From Candidatus Nanopelagicaceae bacterium (GTDB taxonomy: Bacteria; Actinomycetota; Actinomycetes; Nanopelagicales; Nanopelagicaceae): 64,000 nucleotides of DNA. Shown here piece after piece: positions 40,666 to 49,781 of the stretch. Below the pieces are notes generated by a model. That model saw only the letters and a program-made list of their open reading frames with translations, did not search any database and was not told the DNA's origin. The position numbers were made by a program, and so were the translations under genes. Where the stretch lies: NCBI GenBank assembly GCA_018883345.1, contig VEQG01000001.1, positions 1 to 64,000 on the forward strand, given 5' to 3'. Numbering within the stretch: position 1 is the first letter of the stretch; each line of letters begins with the position of its first letter.

Positions 40666-41899
40666 TCTAAGTAAAGTCTCGCGTATCTCGCTATATGCAT
40701 TTGCAATTGTTTTTTCATTATCAACTATTAAATTAATTACTGGCGCTAATGATTTAACTAGCGCCGGAACTGCTTCAGCCGCGCTTTTACTCTCAGTTCC
40801 GATTGCAATGGCTGCCCTAGGTGGTCTCTTCTCGGAACGTTCGGGCGTAGTAAATATCGGCCTTGAAGGCATGATGATTATGGGCGCATGGGGCGGCGGT
40901 TACATTGGCTCTAAACATGGACCATGGGCAGGATTAATCGCAGGTATCTTCATGGGCGCGCTTGGTGCGCTGCTACATGCAATAGCGACTGTTGGTTTTG
41001 GCGTTGATCATGTGGTCTCAGGTGTAGCGATTAATATCATCGCAGCAGGTTTGGTTCGATATATCTCGACAATTCTTTATAAAAATGGGACTTGGGTTGG
41101 ACCATCTCAGTCACCAGATATTGAAGCAATCGGAACCAACGGTCTGCCAATCTTTTCGGGCGGAACCTATTTTGGTTGGCAAAGCCCAGATTTATTTGGC
41201 GCAATTGGCGAGAAGAACTGGTTCTTCATCTCAGATGTATTTTCAATTTTACGAGGATTTACTGGTGAAGTTTCCTACGTAACTGTAATTGCAATTTCGC
41301 TAGTTCCGCTTTCATATTGGTTCCTTTGGCATACCGCTTTTGGATTAAGACTACGTAGCGCAGGAGAGGCGCCAACCGCAGCTGAATCACTTGGCGTAAA
41401 TGTTTATAAAATGAAATATGCCGGCGTTATCATCTCAGGCGGTTTTGCTGGACTTGGCGGCGCCTTCTTGGCGATTGTGGCAGCCAATCATTACCAAGAG
41501 AATCAAACTGGTGGACGTGGATATATTGGCCTTGCGGCATTGATCTTCGGAAATTGGCGCCCAGGTGGATTGATGACGGGTGCGGGACTATTTGGCTTTG
41601 CAGATGCGCTACAGCTACGTGATGCCACTGCTATCCATTCACTATTGATGTTGCTTGCCTTTGCAATGGCTATCTTCGCCTTCCTGAATTTAAAGAAGAA
41701 GAAGTTTGCAACTTCGGTAATCAGTTTGGCATTGGCAATACTTGCAATCTGGCTTTACATCACTTTCACAGAGCTGCCAGGTCAATTTGTGACAATGACG
41801 CCTTACATCGTAACTTTGTTAGTCCTTGGACTCGGAACTCAACGTTTACGTATGCCAGCAGCTGATGGAATTCCGTATCGCAAAGGCGGCGGCAAGTAA
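40658..41899 (+). CDS. Nucleoside ABC transporter permease (NupC-like)
   Basis: 413 residues with about ten membrane segments. Contains the permease core PIAMAALGGLFSERSGVVNIGLEGMM and GRGYIGLAALIFGNWRPGG. The C-terminal three segments (about 330-400) extend beyond the minimal fold. Overlaps the first permease by 8 bp and cdd by 1 nt, so import and catabolism genes are on one message. Confidence 0.92.
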   Translation: MRNLSKVSRISLYAFAIVFSLSTIKLITGANDLTSAGTASAALLLSVPIAMAALGGLFSERSGVVNIGLEGMMIMGAWGGGYIGSKHGPWAGLIAGIFMGALGALLHAIATVGFGVDHVVSGVAINIIAAGLVRYISTILYKNGTWVGPSQSPDIEAIGTNGLPIFSGGTYFGWQSPDLFGAIGEKNWFFISDVFSILRGFTGEVSYVTVIAISLVPLSYWFLWHTAFGLRLRSAGEAPTAAESLGVNVYKMKYAGVIISGGFAGLGGAFLAIVAANHYQENQTGGRGYIGLAALIFGNWRPGGLMTGAGLFGFADALQLRDATAIHSLLMLLAFAMAIFAFLNLKKKKFATSVISLALAILAIWLYITFTELPGQFVTMTPYIVTLLVLGLGTQRLRMPAADGIPYRKGGGK

Positions 41900-42285
41900 T
41901 GGATATTAATTGGGAAGAGATTCATCAGCACGCAATTGCAGCAATGAAAAAGGCTTACGCGCCATACTCTAATTTCCCAGTCGGTGTTGCCGCGCTTGTA
42001 AATGATGGACGTATTGTCGAAGGCTGTAATGTCGAAAATGCATCCTATGGCGTTGGGCTTTGCGCCGAGTGTGGTTTGGTTTCAAACCTTGCCACATCTG
42101 GTGGCGGAAAGTTAATTGCAATTGTCTGCGTTGGTGGAGATTCAAACTTCTTGGCTCCTTGTGGTCGTTGCAGACAGTTGCTTTTCGAGCATGGTGGGCC
42201 AGAGGCGCTCTTAATGACACCAGAAGGACCACAAAAAATGTCTGCGATGTTGCCATGGGCATTTGGTCCAGAAGATCTCAAGTAA
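41899..42285 (+). CDS. cdd: Cytidine deaminase
   Basis: Deaminates cytidine/deoxycytidine to uridine/deoxyuridine. 128 residues, the small tetrameric type. Zinc site: CAECGL and PCGRCRQLL; substrate motif VEGCNVENASYG. Its ATG overlaps the permease stop (TAATG). Products feed deoA immediately downstream. Confidence 0.96.
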   Translation: MDINWEEIHQHAIAAMKKAYAPYSNFPVGVAALVNDGRIVEGCNVENASYGVGLCAECGLVSNLATSGGGKLIAIVCVGGDSNFLAPCGRCRQLLFEHGGPEALLMTPEGPQKMSAMLPWAFGPEDLK

Positions 42286-42289
42286 ATAT

Positions 42290-43570
42290 ATGTCAGAGCG
42301 TTACACCGCACCTGAGATCATCGCACTAAAGCGAGATCGTAAAGTTCTAAACGATGACCAGATCGATTGGGTAGTTGATGCATACACCCGCGGACTAGTT
42401 GCGGACGAACAGATGTCTGCACTTGCGATGGCTATTCTCTTAAATGGCATGGAACGACACGAAATAAGTCGGTGGACCGATGCCATGATTCGAAGCGGCG
42501 AACGCATGAATTGGTCTATGTTGGATCGACCAACGGTAGATAAGCATTCAACTGGTGGAGTTGGCGACAAAATCACGCTGCCGCTAGTGCCGTTAGTTGC
42601 TTCATGTGGTGCAGCGGTTCCGCAACTTTCAGGTCGTGGACTTGGACATACTGGCGGAACTTTAGATAAGTTGGAATCAATTCCTGGCTGGAGAGCATCG
42701 TTAAGTAATGAAGAGATGCTTAAAGTTATTCAAGAAACTGGCGGAGTTATCTGCGCTGCAGGTACCGGTCTTGCACCTGCAGATAAGAAACTTTATGCGC
42801 TAAGAGATGTCACTGCCACCGTCGAAGCCATTCCATTAATCGCATCATCAATTATGAGTAAGAAAATTGCTGAAGGCACCGGCTCATTGGTACTTGATGT
42901 GAAAACTGGAAGCGGTGCGTTTATGAGCGATCCTGCTAAAGCTCGCGAATTAGCAACGGTAATGGTTGAAATTGGAAAGAGCGCTGGCGTAAATATTAAA
43001 GCGCTTATTACGGCGATGGATGTGCCGTTAGGTTTGACCGCAGGCAATGCACTTGAAGTACGTGAGTCGGTAGAAGTTCTCGCTGGTGGCGGTCCAGAAG
43101 ATGTAGTCGAATTGACTGTACTTCTAGCGCGAGAGATGCTCCAACTTGCAGGAATTTCTGGAATAGATCCAGCAGATAATCTTAAGAACGGCAAAGCAAT
43201 GGACCATTGGCGCAGAATGATAAAAGCGCAAGGTGGAGATCCAGATGCCGCGCTGCCCGTTGCAAAAGAGAAGTTAACTATTAACGCAGAACAAAGCGGC
43301 ACCCTTACCAGAATGGATGCGCTAAAAGTTGGGGTCGCTGCATGGCGATTGGGCGCGGGCCGTTCAAAGCAAGGTGAACAATTGCAACTTGGAGCCGGAA
43401 TCGAAATTCATGCTAAACCTGGCCAATCCATAACCAAAGGTGCACCAATATTTACTTTACACACCGATAAGCCTGAGCTTTTTGAGCGAGCAGAAGAATC
43501 TTTAGTGGGCGCTGTTGAATATGACTCAAATTATCAAAGATTGCCGCTGGTTTTGGAGCAAATCGGTTGA
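42290..43570 (+). CDS. deoA: Pyrimidine-nucleoside / thymidine phosphorylase
   Basis: Cleaves pyrimidine (deoxy)nucleosides with phosphate to base and (deoxy)ribose-1-phosphate. The ORF track start (42263) lies inside cdd; the ATG at 42290 (MSERYTAPEIIALKRDRK) is the family start, giving 426 residues. The signature STGGVGDKITLPLVPLVAS (phosphate binding) and SGRGLGHTGGTLDKLESI are intact. 4 bp after cdd; overlaps add by 4 bp. Confidence 0.95.
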   Translation: MSERYTAPEIIALKRDRKVLNDDQIDWVVDAYTRGLVADEQMSALAMAILLNGMERHEISRWTDAMIRSGERMNWSMLDRPTVDKHSTGGVGDKITLPLVPLVASCGAAVPQLSGRGLGHTGGTLDKLESIPGWRASLSNEEMLKVIQETGGVICAAGTGLAPADKKLYALRDVTATVEAIPLIASSIMSKKIAEGTGSLVLDVKTGSGAFMSDPAKARELATVMVEIGKSAGVNIKALITAMDVPLGLTAGNALEVRESVEVLAGGGPEDVVELTVLLAREMLQLAGISGIDPADNLKNGKAMDHWRRMIKAQGGDPDAALPVAKEKLTINAEQSGTLTRMDALKVGVAAWRLGAGRSKQGEQLQLGAGIEIHAKPGQSITKGAPIFTLHTDKPELFERAEESLVGAVEYDSNYQRLPLVLEQIG

Positions 43571-44574
43571 AACATTTACCAAAAGTCTTACTTCACGATC
43601 ATTTAGATGGTGGTTTAAGAGCAGAGACCATCATCGAAATTGCAGATCAAATCGGCTATACAAAATTACCGACTCAAAATTCAAGTGAATTAGCAGATTG
43701 GTTTCAGGCTGCATGTGATTCAGGTTCGTTAGAGCGTTACTTAGAGACTTTTGATCACACCATCGCGGTTATGCAACGTCAAGAAGATATTGTGCGAGTT
43801 GCCAAAGAGACTGTGATTGATTTGCATAACGATGGGGTCATTTACGCTGAAGTAAGGGTTGCGCCTGAACATTTCACCAAAAAAGGTTTAACAATGGAAG
43901 ATGTCACTGAGGCGATGCTCGAAGGTTATCGACAAGGCGAAACTATTACTGGCCTAAAGGTGAATACGATTCTTTGCGGAATGCGGCAGTGGGACAAATC
44001 TCAAAAAGTCGCAGAGATTGTCGTTAAGTATCGCGAACATGGTGTAGTCGGTTTTGATATCGCGGGACCTGAAAAAGGATTTCCGCCAACGTTACAAAAA
44101 GAGACTTTTGATTATTTAAAGCGCCATGAGGTTCCTTTCACGATACACGCTGGTGAAGGGGATGGCATTGAATCTATAAATTTGGCGGTAAATTCTTGTG
44201 GCGCAAAACGTATAGGGCACGGAGTTAGAATCGCTGAAGATTTACCAAATGGAGATTTAGCAAAAGAGATACTCGATATGCAGATTCACTTGGAAATCTG
44301 TCCAACTTCAAATTTACAAACAGGTATCGCCGATACCTATGCTCATCATCCAATCAAGAAATTGTTTGATTTGGGTTTTAATGTTGGCTTAAATACGGAC
44401 AATCGGTTAATGAGCCGGACGAGTATGAGCCATGAGTTCTCTGAATGCGCCAAAGCATTTGGCTGGGGGATTCCAGAATTCAAAGAGCTGACTTTAAATG
44501 CATTGAATAACGCCTTTTTAGCTGAAAAAAGCCACTATTTTAAGGTGATTGGAGCAGGTTATGATCAACTTTAA
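43567..44574 (+). CDS. add: Adenosine deaminase
   Basis: Converts (deoxy)adenosine to (deoxy)inosine. 335 residues, slightly short. Metal-site motifs: LHDHLDGG, HAGEG(DG), and NTDNRLMS with SHEF. TTG start inside the deoA stop gives the usual LPKVLLHDHLDGGLR beginning. Its 3' end overlaps the P450 gene by 14 bp. No purine nucleoside phosphorylase follows; the inosine may be handled by the nucleoside hydrolase nearby. Confidence 0.94.
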   Translation: MKHLPKVLLHDHLDGGLRAETIIEIADQIGYTKLPTQNSSELADWFQAACDSGSLERYLETFDHTIAVMQRQEDIVRVAKETVIDLHNDGVIYAEVRVAPEHFTKKGLTMEDVTEAMLEGYRQGETITGLKVNTILCGMRQWDKSQKVAEIVVKYREHGVVGFDIAGPEKGFPPTLQKETFDYLKRHEVPFTIHAGEGDGIESINLAVNSCGAKRIGHGVRIAEDLPNGDLAKEILDMQIHLEICPTSNLQTGIADTYAHHPIKKLFDLGFNVGLNTDNRLMSRTSMSHEFSECAKAFGWGIPEFKELTLNALNNAFLAEKSHYFKVIGAGYDQL

Positions 44575-45736
44575 TGATTCTGAGTTTCTCATAAATCCAT
44601 ACCCAGAATTAGCAAAATTGAGAGCGTTCGGGAAACCAGTTTGGCATGAAGAGACGCAAATGTTTCTGGCGGCTAATTATGATGATGCGAATGCGACCTT
44701 AAGAAATAAGTCGCTAGGTAGAATTTTTAAGGCCAAAGAACCGGAAGCCGAGTGGTCAACCTTTAATTGGCTGCATGCTGATTCAATTTTGGATTCAGAA
44801 CCTCCTAAGCACACTAGATTAAGATCCCTAGTTTCTAAAGCATTTAATAAGAACATTATCGAAAGTCAGCGCGTTGTTATTAATCGAATAGTTGATGACT
44901 TGATCGGTGAAATTAGAGCCAAAAGCGACACCTGGGATCTCATTGCTGATTTCGCCGAACCACTTCCAGTAAAAGTAATTGTTGCCATGCTCGGTTTTCC
45001 TGAAGAGGAAGAGTATTTACTTCGACCTTGGTCTCAAGCCATTGTGAAAATGTATGAAGTGAATCCATCTCCTGAAGCGCAAGCTGCAGCTAAGCAAGCA
45101 GCTGCAGAATTTGCGGATTACGTTCAGAAACTTGCCGATGAACGAAAGCTCAAACCAGGTAGCGATTTAATTTCAGACTTAGTTCGTGTTGAAGAACAAG
45201 GAGAGAAGTTAAATGCGCATGAACTAGTTGCAACTTGCGTATTACTCTTAAATGCAGGTCATGAAGCTAGCGTTAATGGCTTTGGTAATGGCATGGTTGC
45301 ATTACTTGAAAGAGAAGAGCAGTTCCAAATTTTACGTAATAATCCTGATCAAGTAGCTGCAACTGCCGTTGAAGAATTCCTACGCTTTGACGCCCCACTG
45401 CATCTATTCGAAAGAACCGCTACCGCTGATACCGAAATTGGCGGGGTAGAAATTCATAAGGGTCAGAAAATCGCAGCGCTATTGGGTTCGGCTAATAGAG
45501 ATGGGAAGCATTTCAAAGAGGCTGATTTAATGGACATTACGCGTGATCCCAACCCACATATTGGCTTTGGCGCAGGAATCCACTTCTGTTTAGGTGGCCC
45601 GCTAGCCCGATTAGAGATGGGAATTGCATTACCAAAGTTGGTCAAAGCCTTTCCAAATATGCAGATTGCAAGCGAACCTATTAGACGACCAACATTTGTT
45701 TTGCGCGGTTATGAAAAGGTCGCAATCTCTTCATAA
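44561..45736 (+). CDS. Cytochrome P450 with atypical I-helix
   Basis: Soluble bacterial heme monooxygenase, 391 residues from the ATG at 44561 (GGAGCAGG upstream; the TTG at 44549 is an extension). ExxR is EFLR (272-275); heme loop is FGAGIHFCLGG (Cys343). The I-helix reads AGHEAS (232-237): the conserved Thr of the acid-alcohol pair is Ala followed by Ser, as in P450eryF. It overlaps add by 14 bp, so it is on the nucleoside-salvage transcript. No ferredoxin or reductase is nearby. Substrate unknown. Convergent overlap of 28 bp with ribokinase. Confidence 0.92.
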   Translation: MINFNDSEFLINPYPELAKLRAFGKPVWHEETQMFLAANYDDANATLRNKSLGRIFKAKEPEAEWSTFNWLHADSILDSEPPKHTRLRSLVSKAFNKNIIESQRVVINRIVDDLIGEIRAKSDTWDLIADFAEPLPVKVIVAMLGFPEEEEYLLRPWSQAIVKMYEVNPSPEAQAAAKQAAAEFADYVQKLADERKLKPGSDLISDLVRVEEQGEKLNAHELVATCVLLLNAGHEASVNGFGNGMVALLEREEQFQILRNNPDQVAATAVEEFLRFDAPLHLFERTATADTEIGGVEIHKGQKIAALLGSANRDGKHFKEADLMDITRDPNPHIGFGAGIHFCLGGPLARLEMGIALPKLVKAFPNMQIASEPIRRPTFVLRGYEKVAISS

Positions 45737-46551
45737 CTTGGATAGGAACTTTGCGCGCCTTTTCGAGTAACACTAATACCTGCAGCGATGCAACCAAATT
45801 TCATCGCAATTTCTTCGCCTTCCTTTAATTTGGCAGCGAATGCACCGACAAAGCTATCTCCGGCGCCAGTAGTATCAATTGCATTTACTTTTATCGCAGG
45901 CACATGTAGCCCACTAGATAAGTGTCGTACCCCTTGATCACCTTCGGTAAGCAAGATATTGGCATTCAAATTACCAAGTTCGGCGAACTCAGTTTCGTTT
46001 GGAATAATCCAATCACAAAGTGCAATTAAATCCGGTGACAATTCTTCAAAAGGTGCAGGGTTGAGAATTGTTGTAGCGCTACGTACTTTTGCAGCTTTAA
46101 ATGCCGCCAAGGTTACCTCTTGCTTAATCTCGCATTGGCCAATCACAATATCTAAATTTGGAATTTCAGCTATTGCGTTAGCGGCAACGGCGCTATCAAT
46201 TTTATGATTTGCACCAGGAATAATGATGATTCTATTCTCGCCACTTTCATCCACCCAAATATGCGCCACACCAGAAGGTTCAGTTGTTCTTTCTATATAT
46301 TTGGTATTGATACCACGAGCTTTGAAATTTTCAAGGAATTGGTCACCAAATAGATCATTGCCGATTTTTCCAATGAAATAAACTTCAGCCCCTGCAATCG
46401 CCGCCATGACTGCTTGATTGGCGCCCTTGCCACCAAAACCGGTGGTAAATTGCTTACCAACCAAGGTTTCTCCTGGTCCCGGAATCTTCTTTGCATAAGC
46501 TGTCAGATCCATCATGACGCTACCAACTACAGCAATTACCGGTCTCTTCAC
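45709..46551 (-). CDS. rbsK: Ribokinase (PfkB family)
   Basis: Phosphorylates ribose to ribose-5-phosphate. The 330-residue ORF is over-extended; the GTG at 46551 gives MKRPVIAVVGSVMMDLTAY, the normal family start, and 280 residues. PfkB signatures: GFGGKGANQAVMAAIAG and the catalytic NAIDTTGAGDSFVGAFAA (Asp). A leaderless-type TACAAT lies 7 nt before the GTG. Divergent from the nucleoside hydrolase gene, whose product ribose it would use. Confidence 0.92.
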   Translation of the reverse strand: MKRPVIAVVGSVMMDLTAYAKKIPGPGETLVGKQFTTGFGGKGANQAVMAAIAGAEVYFIGKIGNDLFGDQFLENFKARGINTKYIERTTEPSGVAHIWVDESGENRIIIIPGANHKIDSAVAANAIAEIPNLDIVIGQCEIKQEVTLAAFKAAKVRSATTILNPAPFEELSPDLIALCDWIIPNETEFAELGNLNANILLTEGDQGVRHLSSGLHVPAIKVNAIDTTGAGDSFVGAFAAKLKEGEEIAMKFGCIAAGISVTRKGAQSSYPSYEEIATFS

Positions 46552-46558
46552 AATTGCA

Positions 46559-46564
46559 ATTGTA
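46559..46564 (-). promoter_or_regulatory. -10 element for leaderless ribokinase gene
   Basis: TACAAT on the minus strand, 7 nt, then GTG; no Shine-Dalgarno. A strong -10 match. Confidence 0.55.
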
Positions 46565-46568
46565 TGGC

Positions 46569-46574
46569 TAGACT
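46569..46574 (+). promoter_or_regulatory. -10 element for leaderless nucleoside hydrolase gene
   Basis: TAGACT, 8 nt, ATG, in the 31-bp divergent gap. It lies 4 bp from the ribokinase -10 on the other strand. Confidence 0.45.
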
Positions 46575-46582
46575 TATGAATT

Positions 46583-47530
46583 ATGCGAGTACCAATGATT
46601 CTTGATGTAGATACTGGTTTTGATGATGCATTTGCAGTGCTTTTCGCTGCCATGAGTAAAGAAATTAATCTACTCGGAATTACATGTGTAGACGGAAACA
46701 CAAATGTGGATCAAGTTGTTAAGAATACTTTGATTGTTCTCGATGCGGCTGGAGCAGGAGAAATTCCAGTTGCCAAAGGCGCCACTCGACCTTTAGTTGA
46801 AGAGCCACTTTATGCAGAACATATTCATGGTGCTGACGGAATGGGTGATTTGGGATTACCGGAATCAAAAAGAAAGATAGATTCTAGAAGTGCTATTGAT
46901 TTATTACGTGATCTAGTCGAAGGCAGTAAGGAGGCTGTAACGCTCGTACCAGTTGCGCCACTTACTAATATTGCAAATTTCATTACGACTTACCCTGAAA
47001 GCGCTAAGAAATTGAAAGAAATTTGCTTAATGGGTGGATCTGCTTCAGTCGGAAATGCAACCGCAATGGCGGAATTTAATATTTGGCATGACCCTGAAGC
47101 AGCTGATATTGTTTTTAGAAGTGGAATTCCAATCACAATGTATGGGTTAGATGTTTTTTACCATCCACTAGTAACAGAATCTGAAGCGGTTCAATTACAG
47201 CGAAGTTCCAATCAATCTGCGCAATTTGCTGGCAAATTGCTACAAGCTTGTATTAAGAAATTAAAACAAAATGTAACGCTTGGTGACTATGGTGCAGTTG
47301 CTGCAGTACTTCGTCCGGCACTTTTGAAAACTGAGGTTTTTGATGTTGGAGTAGAAGTAGCACACGGGTTAGTTCGTGGGATGACTGTGGTTGATCGCCG
47401 TCCACGCCTTGAATTAATGATTGAACCCAGAAGAATTCCAGGCGCCGCGCGCACTAATGTGGTTTTAGACCTGGATGCCAAAGCCTTTAAGGACCTTTGG
47501 TTTACTACGGTAGATTCAAATTGGATTTAA
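46583..47530 (+). CDS. Inosine-uridine preferring nucleoside hydrolase
   Basis: Hydrolyses nucleosides to free base and ribose. 315 residues. The calcium/ribose Asp cluster is near the start (ILDVDTGFDDAFA, a variant of DTDxGxDD), and IHGADGMGDLGLPES and EFNIWHDPEAADIVF are typical. The start at 46583 is preceded by a leaderless-type -10. Divergent from ribokinase, its functional partner, and ends 4 bp into the convergent ALDH-like gene. Confidence 0.93.
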   Translation: MRVPMILDVDTGFDDAFAVLFAAMSKEINLLGITCVDGNTNVDQVVKNTLIVLDAAGAGEIPVAKGATRPLVEEPLYAEHIHGADGMGDLGLPESKRKIDSRSAIDLLRDLVEGSKEAVTLVPVAPLTNIANFITTYPESAKKLKEICLMGGSASVGNATAMAEFNIWHDPEAADIVFRSGIPITMYGLDVFYHPLVTESEAVQLQRSSNQSAQFAGKLLQACIKKLKQNVTLGDYGAVAAVLRPALLKTEVFDVGVEVAHGLVRGMTVVDRRPRLELMIEPRRIPGAARTNVVLDLDAKAFKDLWFTTVDSNWI

Positions 47531-48339
47531 ATACCGATGGTGTGCCAAACAGTTTTGGCTTCCATAAATGCCAAAATTCTCGCTGGATTCTTGATTTTGC
47601 TGAAAGTATGAATTCGCTTTAAATTTTCAGCGCCTGCAACTTTTAATTCCCCTTGGCTTTTTGCTCCTGTGATATCTAAACCATCAATATCCATATGCGA
47701 AGCCATCCAAGGTGCCAACTCATTTATTTTTCCAGTGAGAATATTTAAAACACCCGCAGGAAGATCACTGGTTGCAAGTACTTCAGCAAAACTCATCGCA
47801 GGAATTCCAAGTGCATCAGGAGCTAAGACAACTGCGGTATTACCACTTGCAATAGTCGCCATTACGGAATCTATGAATTCTAAGAAATTTGGTTTTGAGA
47901 TCACTCCGACTACACCTAACGCTTCTGGGGTAGTGAAGTTATAAAATGGTCCTGATACTGGGTTGGTGACTCCATCGAGCGCAGATAATTTATCAGTCCA
48001 ACCGGCGTACCAAACTACCAAATCGACAACCTCTGAAATCTTGCTTTTATCGCCAATTGCTTTTAATTCGGTTTCAAATTGTTCGCTACGCCCTTCAAGC
48101 ATCTCTGCAATTCGGTAAAGTATTTGACCGCGTAGGTATGCGGTAGATCCGCTCCACTTACCAAATGCTGCGCGTGATGCCACAACTGCATCCCTAAGAT
48201 CTTTTCGAGATGCTAAGGCTGGGTTTGCAATAAATTGACCCTTAGCGTTCTTAACTTCATAAACTCGGCCAGATTCAGAACGTGGGAAAGCACCATTAAT
48301 ATAAAGTTTGTAAGTTTTCTTCACATCAATTCTTGACAT
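47527..48339 (-). CDS. Truncated aldehyde-dehydrogenase-like protein without catalytic cysteine
   Basis: 270 residues; start taken as the ATG overlapping the upstream stop (TGATG) with AGGTG 5 nt before it, not the GTG at 48342. It aligns by eye with the N-terminal/NAD-binding part of ALDH (KLYINGAFPRSESG, ASRKDLRDAVVASRAAFGKW, GVVGVISKPNFLEF, SGNTAVVLAPDALGIPAMSF) and ends where the ELGG and Cys motifs should follow. It contains no cysteine. The reading frame is intact and coupled to the full-length ALDH, so it is more likely a partner subunit or pseudoenzyme than debris. Confidence 0.8.
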   Translation of the reverse strand: MSRIDVKKTYKLYINGAFPRSESGRVYEVKNAKGQFIANPALASRKDLRDAVVASRAAFGKWSGSTAYLRGQILYRIAEMLEGRSEQFETELKAIGDKSKISEVVDLVVWYAGWTDKLSALDGVTNPVSGPFYNFTTPEALGVVGVISKPNFLEFIDSVMATIASGNTAVVLAPDALGIPAMSFAEVLATSDLPAGVLNILTGKINELAPWMASHMDIDGLDITGAKSQGELKVAGAENLKRIHTFSKIKNPARILAFMEAKTVWHTIGI

Positions 48340-49781
48340 CACATCACCTGCTCTTTTGACTTTAAATAACCCTTAAGACCGTGTCTGCCACCTTCGCGGC
48401 CCCAGCCAGATTCCTTATAACCACCAAATGGAGAAGCTGGATCAAATTTATTAAAGGTGTTAGCCCAAATTACCCCAGCGCGTAGTTGTTCTGCCGCCCA
48501 AAGTACTTTAGAACCTTTCTCGCTCCAGATACCTGCCGATAGTCCAAAAGGAGTGTTATTTGCTTTCTCAATCGCCTCTGCTGGGGTGCGGAAAGTTAAA
48601 ACAGATAGTACTGGGCCAAAAATTTCTTCTCGCGCAATTCGATGCGCTTGGGTTACTCCGGTAAATATTGTTGGAGCAAACCAGAAGCCATTCTTTGGTA
48701 ATTCACACTTAGGTGACCAAGCTTCGCCACCTTCAGCGCTTCCAGATGCTGCTAATTCTTTGATTTTTTCTAACTGTGCTTTTGAATTAATTGCGCCTAT
48801 ATCGGTGTTCTTATCTAATGGATCACCTAGACGAATTTTCTCCATACGGCTTTGTAATTTCTTGATTACTTCATCAGCTACATTTTCTTGTACTAAAAGA
48901 CGCGAACCGGCACAGCAGACGTGGCCTTGATTAAAGAAAATACCATTAACTATGCCTTCAACAGCTTGATCGATTGCGGCATCTTCAAAAACTATATTGG
49001 CGCCTTTGCCACCCAACTCGAGAGTGGCCACTTTCTTGGTATCAGCAATTGCTTTTGCAATTAATTTGCCGACTTCAGTTGATCCAGTAAATGCAATCTT
49101 TGCAATCCCAGGATGATTAACAATTTCAGCACCAGTTTCGCCAACTCCAGTAACAATGTTTACAACGCCTTCCGGCAATTCTGCCTGTTGACAAACTTCA
49201 GCAAATAAAAGTGCCGTCAAAGGAGTGCTCTCTGCTGGTTTTAAGACCACGGTATTTCCTGCAGCTAGCGCCGGTGCAACTTTCCAAGCAAGCATTAGTA
49301 GCGGGAAGTTCCAAGGAATTATTTGGCCAACTACTCCGTAGGCCTTAGGAGCGGTGCCAACGCCAACATAATCTAATTTGTCTGCCCAACCGGCATGATA
49401 AAAAAAGTGAGCCGCGACCAGCGGGATATCAATATCTCGGGTTTCACGAATTGGTTTTCCATTATCCATTGTTTCTAGCACTGCGAATTCGCGGGCCCGT
49501 TCCTGCAAAATACGAGCTATTCGATATAGGTATTTTCCGCGTTCAGCGCCTGACAATTTAGACCATACCTTTGTGTATGCCACTTGTGCGGCCTGTACCG
49601 CCTTATCAATATCTAATTTATCGCCATTTGCCACATGCGAGAGAACTTCTTCAGTTGCCGGGTTGATCGTTGCAAAGTGTCTTTTTCCTTTGACGAACTT
49701 GCCATTAATGAAATGTCCGTATTCTTTCTGAATCTTTACAATTGACTTAGATTCAGGAGCTGGTGCGTATTCAAAAGTCAT
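48339..49781 (-). CDS. Aldehyde dehydrogenase
   Basis: NAD(P)-dependent oxidation of an aldehyde; next to deoC the likely substrate is acetaldehyde. 480 residues, full length. Motifs: GQIIPWNFPLLMLAWK, KPAESTPLTA, FTGSTEVGK, catalytic ELGGKGANIV (Glu256) and NQGHVCCAGSR (Cys289). The C-terminus has NTFNKFDPASPFGGYKESG. ATG overlaps the deoC stop by 1 nt (TAATG), and its own stop overlaps the truncated paralogue. Confidence 0.93.
   Translation of the reverse strand: MTFEYAPAPESKSIVKIQKEYGHFINGKFVKGKRHFATINPATEEVLSHVANGDKLDIDKAVQAAQVAYTKVWSKLSGAERGKYLYRIARILQERAREFAVLETMDNGKPIRETRDIDIPLVAAHFFYHAGWADKLDYVGVGTAPKAYGVVGQIIPWNFPLLMLAWKVAPALAAGNTVVLKPAESTPLTALLFAEVCQQAELPEGVVNIVTGVGETGAEIVNHPGIAKIAFTGSTEVGKLIAKAIADTKKVATLELGGKGANIVFEDAAIDQAVEGIVNGIFFNQGHVCCAGSRLLVQENVADEVIKKLQSRMEKIRLGDPLDKNTDIGAINSKAQLEKIKELAASGSAEGGEAWSPKCELPKNGFWFAPTIFTGVTQAHRIAREEIFGPVLSVLTFRTPAEAIEKANNTPFGLSAGIWSEKGSKVLWAAEQLRAGVIWANTFNKFDPASPFGGYKESGWGREGGRHGLKGYLKSKEQVM

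Noticed and set aside
46552-46701. Extended N-terminus of ribokinase in the ORF track
   Set aside because: It overlaps the divergent nucleoside hydrolase start; the GTG at 46551 gives the normal family start.
47527-48339. Calling the short ALDH-like gene a pseudogene
   Set aside because: The frame is intact, has a good ribosome binding site and is coupled to the upstream gene; loss of catalytic residues alone does not show decay.
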